Assembly (NCBI RefSeq): GCF_013030945.1
Contig: NZ_JABBXF010000001.1
Span: 124,001 to 188,000, forward strand
DNA length: 64,000 nt
Source of the DNA: Streptomyces morookaense
GTDB lineage: Bacteria; Actinomycetota; Actinomycetes; Streptomycetales; Streptomycetaceae
Reading direction: 5' to 3'
Shown: positions 1-7,377 of the stretch, one piece after another
Numbering within the stretch: position 1 is the stretch's first letter
Layout of the letters: each line of letters opens with the position of its first letter
Notes under the pieces: generated by a model
The model's input: only the letters and a program-made list of their open reading frames with translations
Told to the model about the DNA's origin: nothing
Database searches by the model: none
Position numbers and translations under genes: made by a program

Positions 1-924
1 GAGGTGCGGGCCGGTCTGCGGCGGGCGGCAGAGCACCCCGGCCGCGGAGAGCCGCTCGCGCGCGGCGCCGGCCAGGATCCCGTACAGCCGCCCGGCGGCC
101 GTGATGCGGTTGCGGACGGGCTTGGGCTCGGTCAGCGCCCAGGCCGTCACGGCCGCGAGCGGGGGCGCCGGTTCGGCCCGCAGGGCGGTGAGGACGGACA
201 GGACGCGGGTGCGCAGCACGGCGCCGGGGCCGTTCTCCGGGAAGCGGGCGACGGCGGCGGGCCAGCCGGCCGGGAGCAGGGTGCCCGCGAGGTCGGTGAG
301 GACGACGACGTTGTCGGGGCGCATCTCGGCGGGGCCGACGTAGACGGTGCCGTGCGGGTCGTGCCGGGTGTCGCGCCAGGTCTCGTCGCTGATGACGGTC
401 AGTTCCTCGGCGGCGGCCGCCTCGCAGACCTCGTGCAGGATCTCGGGCGGGGCGACGGTGCCGGTGGTGTCGTCGGCGACGGACAGCACCAGGAACCGCG
501 GCCGCCCGCCCTCGGCGCGGATCCGGCGGACGGTCTCCAGCAGTGCGAACGGGTCGGGCACGCCGCCGCACTCGGCCGGTACGGGCACGGGGTAGGCGAA
601 CCGCCCGGCGAGCCGGGAGACCGGTACGTACCAGGCGGCGCACGGGCGGGTGAAGAGCACCTCGCCGCCCGCCGCGGCGAGCAGCGCCATGAGCAGGGGC
701 TGGGCGGCGGAGGCGGCGACCACGCGCTCGGGCCCCACGGGCAGACCGCGCCGCGCCCAGTAGCGGCAGGCCGCCTCGCGCAGCTCCGTGCCGCCGCCGA
801 CCGGTTCCGGCCCGCTGCGCCCGGCCGCCTCCGCCAGCCGTGCGGCGAGCTCGGGCAGGACGGGCAGGCCGTGCTCGGCCGCAGGGAGGGCGGGGGCCGC
901 CGGAGAGCCCTTGCCCTTCTGCAT
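1..924 (-). CDS. Aminotransferase class I/II-fold protein lacking the PLP lysine (3' end outside window)
   Basis: The first 308 codons are present; the C-terminus lies beyond the window edge. The ATG at 924 follows GGAGG at 5-nt spacing. Fold-type I features are readable: a large-domain segment ending in a DETWRD stretch (the aspartate that normally pairs with the PLP ring nitrogen) and then LTDLAGTLLPAGW, which lines up with the usual S-x-S-K-T-L-L-P-G-W lysine segment. At the lysine position (residue 214, codon 283-285) there is glycine, and the NPTG-like segment reads DDTTG. Classical transamination should therefore be impossible. It may be a regulatory or structural paralogue, or use unusual chemistry. 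The gene is transcribed away from the methyltransferase at 1096, and its promoter region holds a TGTAGCTACA palindrome. Fold call is fairly sure; function unknown. Confidence 0.7.
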   Translation of the reverse strand, partial: MQKGKGSPAAPALPAAEHGLPVLPELAARLAEAAGRSGPEPVGGGTELREAACRYWARRGLPVGPERVVAASAAQPLLMALLAAAGGEVLFTRPCAAWYVPVSRLAGRFAYPVPVPAECGGVPDPFALLETVRRIRAEGGRPRFLVLSVADDTTGTVAPPEILHEVCEAAAAEELTVISDETWRDTRHDPHGTVYVGPAEMRPDNVVVLTDLAGTLLPAGWPAAVARFPENGPGAVLRTRVLSVLTALRAEPAPPLAAVTAWALTEPKPVRNRITAAGRLYGILAGAARERLSAAGVLCRPPQTGPHL

Positions 925-934
925 CCGTACCTCC

Positions 935-957
935 CTGTAGCTCACCTGTAGCTACAC
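935..957. promoter_or_regulatory. Palindrome plus direct repeat in a divergent promoter region
   Basis: TGTAGCTACA (947-956) is a perfect 10-bp palindrome. CTGTAGCT occurs at 935-942 and again at 946-953, 11 bp apart, about one helical turn. The site sits 23 bp upstream of the aminotransferase-like gene start. It looks like a repressor site, perhaps GntR type, but no regulator gene is adjacent inside the window. Confidence 0.4.
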
Positions 958-1095
958 CTTTGCAGACGCGTGTGGCGGGCGGCGGGCCGACACGGGCGGC
1001 CGGGTGACGAAGTCGTCCCGGATGGTGATACGTACTTCTCGCCATCCGGGACGCGCGCGTACGGTCGGAGCGACGAACCGCCGAAAGGGGAACCC

Positions 1096-1896
1096 GTGGA
1101 ACCCGTGTACACCCATGGCCATCACGAGTCCGTCCTGCGCTCGCACAGCAGGCGCACGGCCGCCGACTCCGCCGCCCATCTGCTGCCCGCGCTGCGGCCG
1201 CACCACGAGATCCTGGACGTGGGCTGCGGCCCCGGCACCATCACGGCCGACCTGGCCGCACTCGTCCCGCAGGGCCGGGTCACGGGACTGGACGCGGCGG
1301 CGGAGGTGCTGGAGAAGGCCCGCGCCGTGGCGCGCGAACGCGGCCTGGAGAACGTGGAGTTCACCACGGGCGACGTCCATGCGCTGGACTTCCCCGACGG
1401 CTCCTTCGACGTCGTCCACGCGCACCAGGTGCTGCAGCACGTGCCCGACCCGGTGGGCGCGCTGCGCGAGATGCGGCGGGTGTGCCGGCCCGGCGGTGTG
1501 GTCGCGGTGCGCGACGCGGACTACGCGGCCATGACCTGGTATCCGCCGATACCGGGACTGGACGACTGGCTGGACCTCTACCGACGCGTGGCCCGCGGCG
1601 CGGGCGGGGAACCGGACGCCGGGCGGCGGCTGCTGGCGTGGGCGCGGGCGGCCGGGTTCACGGACGTCACCGCCTCGGCCGGCACCTGGTGCTACGCGAC
1701 GCCGGAGGACCGGGCGTGGTGGAGCGGCCTGTGGGCGGAGCGCACGGTGGCGTCCTCCTACGCCGCGCTCGCCGTGTCCGGCGGGCACACGGACCGCGCC
1801 GGTCTGGAGGCCGTCGCCGGGGCGTGGCGGGAGTGGGGGCGGCAGGAGGACGGCTGGTTCGCAGTCCTGAACGGTGAACTGCTGTGCCAGGTCTGA
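1096..1896 (+). CDS. Class I SAM-dependent methyltransferase
   Basis: 266 residues, small-molecule methyltransferase type. Motif I is EILDVGCGPG at about residues 38-47, the acidic ribose-binding residue follows in VTGLDAAAEVL, and FDVVHAHQVLQHV is the post-II region typical of UbiE/Methyltransf_11 proteins. I chose GTG 1096 because an AAAGGGG ribosome site precedes it; upstream codons in frame lack homologous character. The C-terminal third is rich in Trp and Gly and probably forms the substrate lid. Substrate unknown. It diverges from the aminotransferase-like gene and is followed 57 bp later by the VOC gene on the same strand. Confidence 0.85.
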   Translation: MEPVYTHGHHESVLRSHSRRTAADSAAHLLPALRPHHEILDVGCGPGTITADLAALVPQGRVTGLDAAAEVLEKARAVARERGLENVEFTTGDVHALDFPDGSFDVVHAHQVLQHVPDPVGALREMRRVCRPGGVVAVRDADYAAMTWYPPIPGLDDWLDLYRRVARGAGGEPDAGRRLLAWARAAGFTDVTASAGTWCYATPEDRAWWSGLWAERTVASSYAALAVSGGHTDRAGLEAVAGAWREWGRQEDGWFAVLNGELLCQV

Positions 1897-1953
1897 AGGT
1901 TGAGGCCAAGGCATGCTCCCGCGGCACGCCCTTCGCCAACTAGCCTTGATCCC

Positions 1954-2313
1954 ATGAACATTCTGGGGACCTCGCTGAGGGTGTGCGTCGGCGATCTGGA
2001 CCATGCGGTCGCCGTGTACGAACGGCTGACCGGAACGGAGGCGCTGCGTTTCCAGCGCGGGGGCGTCAAGGTGGCGGCGGTCGGCTGCTTCTTTCTGATG
2101 AGCGGCCCGGAGGCGGAGCTCTCCATCCTGCGGAAGATCACGGCGACGATTGCGGTGACGGACGTCGAAGAGGCCGTCGCCGACCTCCGGGCGGTGGGCG
2201 CGGAGATCATCGCGGGCCCGGTCCCGACCCCGATCGGCCGGAATCTGGTGGCTCGCCATCCGGACGGCTCGATCTTCGAATACGTGGACCGCGCGGCCGG
2301 TGCAGCGCCATAG
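1954..2313 (+). CDS. VOC (glyoxalase/bleomycin-resistance fold) family protein
   Basis: 119 residues with a single-chain VOC pattern: GTSLRVCVGDLDHAVAVYER at the N-terminus, a central IAVTDVEEAVADLRAVG repeat, and HPDGSIFEYV near the end, whose Glu is the usual metal-side residue. Such proteins bind small hydrophobic ligands or catalyse isomerisation or ring cleavage; nothing here fixes the substrate. The ATG at 1954 is chosen by homology to the first beta strand; no strong ribosome site is visible. It ends at a long hairpin (2325-2360) shared with the convergent CoA-transferase. Confidence 0.8.
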   Translation: MNILGTSLRVCVGDLDHAVAVYERLTGTEALRFQRGGVKVAAVGCFFLMSGPEAELSILRKITATIAVTDVEEAVADLRAVGAEIIAGPVPTPIGRNLVARHPDGSIFEYVDRAAGAAP

Positions 2314-2324
2314 GGCGGCGCCCT

Positions 2325-2360
2325 GTCAGGGGCGCTGGGGGTACCCCCGGCGCCCCTGAC
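2325..2360. terminator. Long hairpin between convergent genes (dispersed repeat family)
   Basis: Left arm GTCAGGGGCGC (2325-2335) pairs with 2350-2360. After one mismatch the inner GGGGGTACCCCC (2337-2348) is self-complementary, giving an almost perfect 36-nt palindrome. It lies between the stop codons of the VOC gene (+) and CoA-transferase gene (-), so it can serve both strands. Its GCGCCCC...GGGGCGC core is the same as in the other dispersed elements listed here. Confidence 0.7.
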
Positions 2361-2365
2361 GGGGC

Positions 2366-3715
2366 TCACCCCAGCCAGGTCGGCGCATCGGCGCCCCAAC
2401 GCCCCGCCGGGCGGGACCAGTCGCGGGGCCCACCGTCGAAGGACACGGGCGGCAGGGCATACCGGACCCGCCCCAGCGGCCCGTCCGCCTCGGCCAGCCA
2501 TGCCGAGGGCTCGTACGCATTCCGCATCAGCCAAGCCGCGGTCTGCGCAAGCGCAAACCGGGCGACATGACTCCCGCCCCCCGTCAACTGCTCGGTGACG
2601 GACCGCAGTACGGCGGCAGCCAGCAGGTACCCGGTGCCGTGATCGAGCGCCTGCGCGGGCAAAGCGCCCGGCTCGCCGCCGTCCCCCTCGACTGCGGCGA
2701 TCCCGCACGCGGCCTGGACCAGCGAGTCGAACCCGCGCCGCCCGCCCCACGGCCCGTACGCGCCCCAGGCGCTCAACTGCCCGACGACCAGCCCCGGCCG
2801 GCGCTCCACGAGCGCCTCGGGAGCCAGCCCGTAGGCGTCGAGTGCGCCGGGCCGGTACCCGGTGACGACCACATCGGCGGAGGCGAGCAGCTCCTCGAAG
2901 ACGGCCCGGTCCGCACGCCGGGCGAGGTCGAGCACGGTCGAGCGCTTGCCGAAGCCGGTGTCGCTGTGGGCGTCCTGGCTCTCGGGGAGGCGCGGGGAGT
3001 CGACGCGCAGGACGTCCGCGCCGAGCAGGGCGAGCGTGCGCGTGGCGACGGGCCCGGCGATGACGCGCGTGAGGTCCAGCACGCGCAGCCCGGCAGCCGG
3101 GGCAACGGGCCCGGCGGGGCCGAGGGTTCGTACGGGCCCGTCCGCGAACCGTTCCCGCGTGAGCAGCGGACGTTCCGCCACGGCCGCACCCTGGGGGTGG
3201 GCGGCCCACTGCTCAGGAGTGCGCACGGCGACGGCCAGCCCGCCCGCCGCGTACACGACGTCCTCGACGTCCGCGGCGGTGCGGCCGGCGAGTTCGGCGG
3301 CCACGCGCGGGACGAGGGCCTCGTCGTCACCGCAGTCGGCGACGCCGAGCGCGGCGAGCAGCCGGGCCCGGTGGTGCGGGTAGTTGGCGTGCGTGCGCAC
3401 CCGCCCGTCGGCGGTGTCCCAGAAGCGGGACAGGGGCGCGAAGGTGACCGGGGGACGGCCGTCGACGAGCAGATGACGTTCGCTGACGAACGCGGTGGCG
3501 ACGGCGCCGTCGTCGACCCGCACCGTCGGCAGCGGGCTGCCGCCGGCCCGCGCGGCGGCCAGTTCGGCGGCGGCCAGGGCGCACACGGCGACGGTCGAAC
3601 GCGCCAACTCCCGTACGGGCAGGCGTGCCGGGAGTACGGCGGCGGGGCCGCCGTACTCGATCGCGGCCGTGTGGGCGGGGTCTCCGCCGAGGAGGGCCCA
3701 GGCGTGCTTGATCAT
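2366..3715 (-). CDS. Family III CoA-transferase (CaiB/BaiF)
   Basis: 449 residues. The C-terminal half carries the family pattern LRVLDLTRVIAGP, then LLGADVLRVDSP (nucleotide-binding half of the CoA fold), DVVVTGYRPGALDAYGL, and LPAQALDHGTGYLLAA, in which the Asp is the expected catalytic residue forming aspartyl-CoA thioesters. The N-terminal about 215 residues look like a degraded extra domain, making the protein longer than the usual 390-420. ATG 3715 is preferred over codons further upstream, which lie in repeat sequence. It transfers CoA between organic acids; substrates unknown. A GGCAC-N3-GTGCC palindrome lies 12 bp upstream. Confidence 0.85.
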   Translation of the reverse strand: MIKHAWALLGGDPAHTAAIEYGGPAAVLPARLPVRELARSTVAVCALAAAELAAARAGGSPLPTVRVDDGAVATAFVSERHLLVDGRPPVTFAPLSRFWDTADGRVRTHANYPHHRARLLAALGVADCGDDEALVPRVAAELAGRTAADVEDVVYAAGGLAVAVRTPEQWAAHPQGAAVAERPLLTRERFADGPVRTLGPAGPVAPAAGLRVLDLTRVIAGPVATRTLALLGADVLRVDSPRLPESQDAHSDTGFGKRSTVLDLARRADRAVFEELLASADVVVTGYRPGALDAYGLAPEALVERRPGLVVGQLSAWGAYGPWGGRRGFDSLVQAACGIAAVEGDGGEPGALPAQALDHGTGYLLAAAVLRSVTEQLTGGGSHVARFALAQTAAWLMRNAYEPSAWLAEADGPLGRVRYALPPVSFDGGPRDWSRPAGRWGADAPTWLG

Positions 3716-3726
3716 TCCCGCAGTGT

Positions 3727-3739
3727 GGCACCGGGTGCC
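3727..3739. promoter_or_regulatory. GGCAC-CGG-GTGCC palindrome upstream of the CoA-transferase
   Basis: Perfect 5-bp arms around a 3-nt centre, 12 bp upstream of the CoA-transferase ATG. It has the same arm sequence and spacing as the site between the -35 and -10 of the ccr operon (26123-26135), so both might be bound by the same or a related TetR regulator. The motif is short and GC-rich, so chance is possible. Confidence 0.35.
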
Positions 3740-3783
3740 GGCGGAGGGAAGCGGGCGGAACGCCTCGTCTCCGCCCGCATCCT

Positions 3784-3825
3784 GCGCCCCGTCAGGGGCG
3801 CTGGGGGAGGAACTGCGCGAGCAAC
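3784..3825 (-). repeat. Dispersed 3'-end hairpin element, copy 2
   Basis: GCGCCCCGTCAGGGGCGC hairpin followed on the + strand by the conserved arm GAGGAACTGCGCGAGCAACC. Read on the minus strand it lies just downstream of the O-methyltransferase stop, arm first and hairpin second, as in the other copies. Probably a transcription terminator or 3' RNA-stabilising structure. Confidence 0.65.
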
Positions 3826-3862
3826 CCAGGACAACCCGCACCCGGCAACCGGGCCATACCGC

Positions 3863-4882
3863 TCAAGCGGCAACGGCCTCGATCACGAAGTACGGCACCT
3901 CCGGCCCGACCGGAACGACGGACACCAGCGAAAGGTCCGCCCGCGAGAACAACTCCGCGAAGTCGTCGCGCGTCCGCTCCCGACCGCCCAGATTCACCAG
4001 CATGTTGAGGTCGCTCAGATAGTTCATCCCGCCCTCCCGCCCGTCCGCCATGTCGGGCAGCACCGCCTCGACGACGATCACCCGGCCCTCCGGGGGCAGC
4101 ACGGACCGCACATGGCGGAGGATGGTGGCGGCCCGGTCGTCCGACCAGTCGTGCAGCACGCTCTTGAGCAGATACGCGTCGGCACCCGCGGGCGCGGAGG
4201 CGAAGAAGTCACCGGTGACGAGGTCGCAGCGCCCTGCCAGCCCCGCCTCTTCCAGCTTCGCCGCGGCCTGCGACAGCCCCTCGGCGGAGTCGTAGAGGAT
4301 CCCGCGCAGCGCGGGGTTGGCCCGGAGCACCCCGGCGAGCAGCGTGCCGTCGCCGCCCCCGATGTCGGCGACGGTGCCGAAGCGGCCGAAGTCGCAGGCC
4401 ACGGGCAGGAGTTCCGCGGTGTTGCGGGTGCCCTGGCTCATGGCGATGTTGAAGTTCTCGGACAGCTCCGGGTTGTCCTTGAGGAAGCTGAAGTAGTCCG
4501 TGCCGAAGACCTTCGGGAAGGACGGCTCTCCGGTCCGGACGCTCTCCCCGAGGTGCTCCCAGGAGCGGAGCATCGACGGCTCGGTCAGCAACCTGGCCAC
4601 GTAGGCCATGGATTCGGGGTGATCGGTGCGCAGGCACGCACCGGTCTCGGTGGTGGCGAAGACACCGGGGACGGTCTCGGTGAGCAGCCCGATCCCGGTC
4701 AGCGCCCGGAGCAGCCGGGTCGTCGACTGCAGGTCGGTCTTCCCTTCGGCGGCCAGTTCCTCCGCGCTGCGCCCGCCCTCGCCGATCCGGTCCAGCACCC
4801 CGAGGCGCAGTGCGGTGTTCACCAGGTGCCCGATCATCGGGCCGAAGGCCAGTTGCAATATCCGTGAGCGGTACTCGGTCAT
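3863..4882 (-). CDS. O-methyltransferase with N-terminal dimerisation domain
   Basis: 339 residues, Methyltransf_2 family. An N-terminal winged-helix dimerisation domain (about 10-95) is followed by the SAM domain with VADIGGGDGTLL as motif I. LLKSVLHDWSDDRA holds the general-base histidine of this family, and GGRERTRDDFAELF is near the end. Relatives methylate hydroxyl groups of aromatic polyketides, hydroxyneurosporene and similar natural products. ATG 4882 follows AAGGGG. No biosynthetic genes are next to it, so the substrate cannot be named. It starts 32 bp after the stop of the deacetylase gene on the same strand and may be cotranscribed with it. Confidence 0.88.
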   Translation of the reverse strand: MTEYRSRILQLAFGPMIGHLVNTALRLGVLDRIGEGGRSAEELAAEGKTDLQSTTRLLRALTGIGLLTETVPGVFATTETGACLRTDHPESMAYVARLLTEPSMLRSWEHLGESVRTGEPSFPKVFGTDYFSFLKDNPELSENFNIAMSQGTRNTAELLPVACDFGRFGTVADIGGGDGTLLAGVLRANPALRGILYDSAEGLSQAAAKLEEAGLAGRCDLVTGDFFASAPAGADAYLLKSVLHDWSDDRAATILRHVRSVLPPEGRVIVVEAVLPDMADGREGGMNYLSDLNMLVNLGGRERTRDDFAELFSRADLSLVSVVPVGPEVPYFVIEAVAA

Positions 4883-4914
4883 ACGACACCCCTTCGGATT
4901 TGAGTAAGCCCACC

Positions 4915-5658
4915 CTAACTCCCTTGTGTGCAGCGCTGGGCGAGGGTTCGCAGATCCACGATCCGGTAGCCGCGGGCCCGGACGGCGTCGATGATCCGCG
5001 GCAGGGCCTCGGCGTCGAGGACGTGTCCTCCGTCGCCCGCGGTGTTGCCGACGTGCATTTGCACGATCTCGCCGGAGGTGAGGGCTGCGAGGGCCCTCTC
5101 GATCACCTTGTCGACGGTCATGCCGCGTGCGGTGCCGAGGTAGCCCTTGGTGTCGGTGGTGAACTCGACGTCGGTGAACCCGAGGGTGTTCACCTCCGCA
5201 ATGGCCTGCGGGGTGGTCTCGCTGTACGGGAACCGGAAGAGCGGCAACGGCTCGGTGCGCCCGGCCCGGCGGATGGCAGCGTCGGCACGCCACACCTCTT
5301 TGGCGATCGCGAGGCGGCCGAGGGTGCTGAAGTGCGGGTGGCTGTAGGAGTGACTGCCGAGCCCGTGGCCTGCGGCGGCCATGGCGCGTACGGCGGCGGG
5401 GTGCCGCTCGGCGAACCGGCCGGTGGGGAAGAAGGTTGCCGGCGCGGCGCGTTGGCGGAGGGTGGCGAGGGTGGCGGCGAGGCCGCCCTCGTCCCAGGCG
5501 GCGTTGAAGGTGAGAGCGACGACGGGGTCGGCGGTGGGGATGCGGCGGATCGCGGTGTGACAGTCCGGTCCGCTCGCCACCGGTCGGCTCGCCGCCGGGG
5601 CCGTGGCGGTGCCGAGCAGGGTGACGGCGATGGCGAGCGCCCTCGCAATACGGTTCAT
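4915..5658 (-). CDS. Secreted polysaccharide deacetylase (NodB domain)
   Basis: 247 residues with a Sec signal peptide at about 1-24. The NodB domain follows: motif 1 is ALTFNAAWDEGG, replacing the usual TFDDG; motif 2 is HSYSHPHF, with the two metal-binding histidines; motif 3 is RFPYSETTP, which holds the oxyanion arginine. The altered motif 1 resembles the TFD-x-x-W variants of spore and muropeptide deacetylases, but the first Asp is Asn here, so activity or metal binding may differ. Likely acts on peptidoglycan or another N-acetylated glycan outside the cell. ATG 5656-5658 begins the signal peptide. Confidence 0.85.
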   Translation of the reverse strand: MNRIARALAIAVTLLGTATAPAASRPVASGPDCHTAIRRIPTADPVVALTFNAAWDEGGLAATLATLRQRAAPATFFPTGRFAERHPAAVRAMAAAGHGLGSHSYSHPHFSTLGRLAIAKEVWRADAAIRRAGRTEPLPLFRFPYSETTPQAIAEVNTLGFTDVEFTTDTKGYLGTARGMTVDKVIERALAALTSGEIVQMHVGNTAGDGGHVLDAEALPRIIDAVRARGYRIVDLRTLAQRCTQGS

Positions 5659-5688
5659 ACCCGCTCAACGCGGGGGCCCTGCGGGCGG

Positions 5689-6000
5689 CTACGGGATGAA
5701 CGTTCCCTCTTGGAGGGCGGCCACAAAGGCCGTCCAGGCGGGAGCCGGTATGGCGAGGGCCGCCCCGCGGGGGCGTTTGCTGTCCCGGACGGGGACGGTG
5801 CCGGTGGCTGCGCCGCGGCGGAAGATCTCTACGCACTCCCCCTCGTTGCCGCCGCTGTGGCTGGACTTGATCCACTCGTCGCGCTTCGGAGTGCCGCGGG
5901 ACGGGCTCAGGCAACGGGCCACCTCAAGGCACTGCCCCTCGTTGCCACCGCTGTAGCTGGACTTGACCCACTCCACACCGGGTATGCCACCTATGCTCAC
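5689..6000 (-). CDS. Tandem DUF397 protein, partner of the XRE regulator
   Basis: 103 residues containing two DUF397 units: WVKSSYSGGNEGQCLEVARC and then WIKSSHSGGNEGECVEI, the second followed by the usual VPVRDSKRP and a C-terminal Trp helix. DUF397 proteins of streptomycetes are small partners of Scr1/WhiJ-like XRE regulators in development and antibiotic control. GTG 6000 is chosen because it overlaps the regulator's stop as GTGA and has GGAG 8 nt upstream; a GTG at 6009 is also in frame. Most DUF397 proteins have one unit, so the duplication is unusual. Confidence 0.85.
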   Translation of the reverse strand: MSIGGIPGVEWVKSSYSGGNEGQCLEVARCLSPSRGTPKRDEWIKSSHSGGNEGECVEIFRRGAATGTVPVRDSKRPRGAALAIPAPAWTAFVAALQEGTFIP

Positions 6001-6809
6001 GAGTTCCACTCCTGCATCACTTTGCGAATCAGGACCAGCGATTCGCCCGGGGACAGCGCGTCAGCGCGAAGCCGATCGTAGGTCACGTGCGCCTTGGCCA
6101 CGGTTCCGGCGGAGTCGATCACTTGGCCGTGCACGGGGTTCTCCACATACAGGACGTCAGGTTCTTGCTCATCGAACCGCAGCACGATGAACCCCATGGA
6201 TGTCGCCGGAGCTCCGGACCTGAACGGGAGTACCTGAAGGGCGATGTGCGGCGACTCCGCTTCGCTCGCCAAGTGACCCATCTGCTCACGCATGATGTCG
6301 GCGCTGCCGACCATGCGCCGCAGGCAGCCTTCGTCCAGGATGACCCAGAGCAGCGGAGGCCTCTCCCCCGCGATCACCTGGCGGCGTTTGATTCGCCTGG
6401 CGACCTTCTCGGCGATCTCATCCGACGTGTCGCGAGGGTGGGCCTTGCGAAAGACCGCCTCCGCATATCTCTCTGTCTGCAGCATCCCCATCACGAGCCC
6501 CGAGCAGAAGCTCAGGATCGTCGTTGCGCGCTGCTCCAACATCACGTACGGCTCGAACCACGTGGGATACCCACCGCTCTTGGCGGCCCGCTTCCGCAAC
6601 CGGACGAACGTCCCCGGTGTACCGAAAACAACATCGCACGCCTGGGCGAACTCCAGGCTGGCAAGCCGCTCCCCCGCCTCCACCTTGGCGACGTACTGCT
6701 GTCCGTACTGGGCCAGTTCGCCGAGCTCGCGCTGGCTCATTCCCCTTGCCGTACGCCACTCGCGCACCTCGGTGCCGAAGTAGGCGGCCCCGCTGACCGG
6801 AGATGTCAC
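5997..6809 (-). CDS. XRE-family regulator with DUF5753 domain (Scr1/WhiJ type)
   Basis: 270 residues. The N-terminal helix-turn-helix reads REWRTARGMSQRELGELAQ and then YVAKVEAGER. The DUF5753 ligand-binding domain follows, with YVMLEQRATTILSFCSGLV, GMLQTERYAEAVFR and the closing VYDRLRADALSPGES-like segment. GTG 6809 follows a GGGGG ribosome site; the reading frame upstream of it has no family resemblance. Such proteins act with a DUF397 partner, here translationally coupled downstream by a GTGA overlap. It diverges from two tiny coupled genes (6945, 7112), and the 135-bp gap must hold both promoters. Confidence 0.9.
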   Translation of the reverse strand: MTSPVSGAAYFGTEVREWRTARGMSQRELGELAQYGQQYVAKVEAGERLASLEFAQACDVVFGTPGTFVRLRKRAAKSGGYPTWFEPYVMLEQRATTILSFCSGLVMGMLQTERYAEAVFRKAHPRDTSDEIAEKVARRIKRRQVIAGERPPLLWVILDEGCLRRMVGSADIMREQMGHLASEAESPHIALQVLPFRSGAPATSMGFIVLRFDEQEPDVLYVENPVHGQVIDSAGTVAKAHVTYDRLRADALSPGESLVLIRKVMQEWNS

Positions 6810-6944
6810 ACAAACCCCCTTCACCCCAAAGCCGTTGGGGTGGTCCCAACCCTGGTCACCGTACGGGCACCGCACCACGCTGGAAGCGAACCGCCCAGAA
6901 CATCGCTCGCGTGAGTGAGCGACCGGCAAACAAAGGTTGCCCCG

Positions 6945-7115
6945 ATGCCCCATACCCCGGAACCGACACCCGAAGCCGTCCGCAGGGCACCCCGTTGTGC
7001 GGGGTGTGCATGGATCAAGGACGAGCACGCCAAGGCGACAGCCGCCGGCGATCGCGTCGCGGCCGAGAAGTGGGTCGTCCTCATGGGCCGCCACCAGCGC
7101 GCGGACCACGGGTGA
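6945..7115 (+). CDS. Small hypothetical protein, first of a coupled pair
   Basis: 56 residues from ATG 6945, which follows AAAGG at about 8 nt; GTG 6915 in the same frame would add ten residues. The protein is hydrophilic, with a CAGCAWIKDEH segment carrying two cysteines and a basic-acidic helix ending RHQRADHG. It overlaps the next gene as GTGA, so translation of the two is probably coupled. It diverges from the XRE/DUF397 regulator pair, a position these streptomycete regulators often share with their target. No known function. Confidence 0.6.
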   Translation: MPHTPEPTPEAVRRAPRCAGCAWIKDEHAKATAAGDRVAAEKWVVLMGRHQRADHG

Positions 7116-7366
7116 ACAACTGCGCCCACCCGCAAGGGTGGACCACCCACGACGGCGTCGACCACTGCACCGCAGGATGCGGCACACGGCGCTACCCCGG
7201 GTACGGTGCACTGCACATCGAAATCCCCGAACGCTTCCGTTCAACTGCGCAAGCAGGAAACGCGCCAGCCTCGGAAGCCGTGCCCGTAGGATCCATTCCG
7301 CTGCCGCCGAACGGCGCCGGCAAGGGGGATTCAGCACCGCGCAGCGGCCCCGCTGCGCGGTGCTGA
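7112..7366 (+). CDS. Small Cys/His-rich hypothetical protein, second of a coupled pair
   Basis: 84 residues starting at a GTG that overlaps the preceding stop by four bases. The N-terminal half has C4, H6, H14, H18, C19 and C23 (NNCAHPQGW, DHCTAGCGTR), a possible small zinc site. The C-terminal half is low-complexity and may be disordered. Its last 11 codons and stop form a 15-bp hairpin (7332-7365), so the 3' end doubles as a terminator. Function unknown. Confidence 0.55.
   Translation: MNNCAHPQGWTTHDGVDHCTAGCGTRRYPGYGALHIEIPERFRSTAQAGNAPASEAVPVGSIPLPPNGAGKGDSAPRSGPAARC
7332..7365. terminator. Perfect 15-bp hairpin shared by convergent genes
   Basis: CAGCACCGCGCAGCG (7332-7346), loop GCCC, then the exact complement 7351-7365. 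It covers the last codons of the small gene ending at 7366 and lies 12 bp from the stop of the convergent NmrA-type gene. There is no T-run, as is common for streptomycete terminators. Confidence 0.75.
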
Positions 7367-7377
7367 TGGTCACCGCG

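Noticed and set aside
6811..6914. TTGGG/CCCAA repeats between the XRE regulator and the small genes as an operator
   Set aside because: Several short overlapping alternatives exist and none is clearly better than chance.
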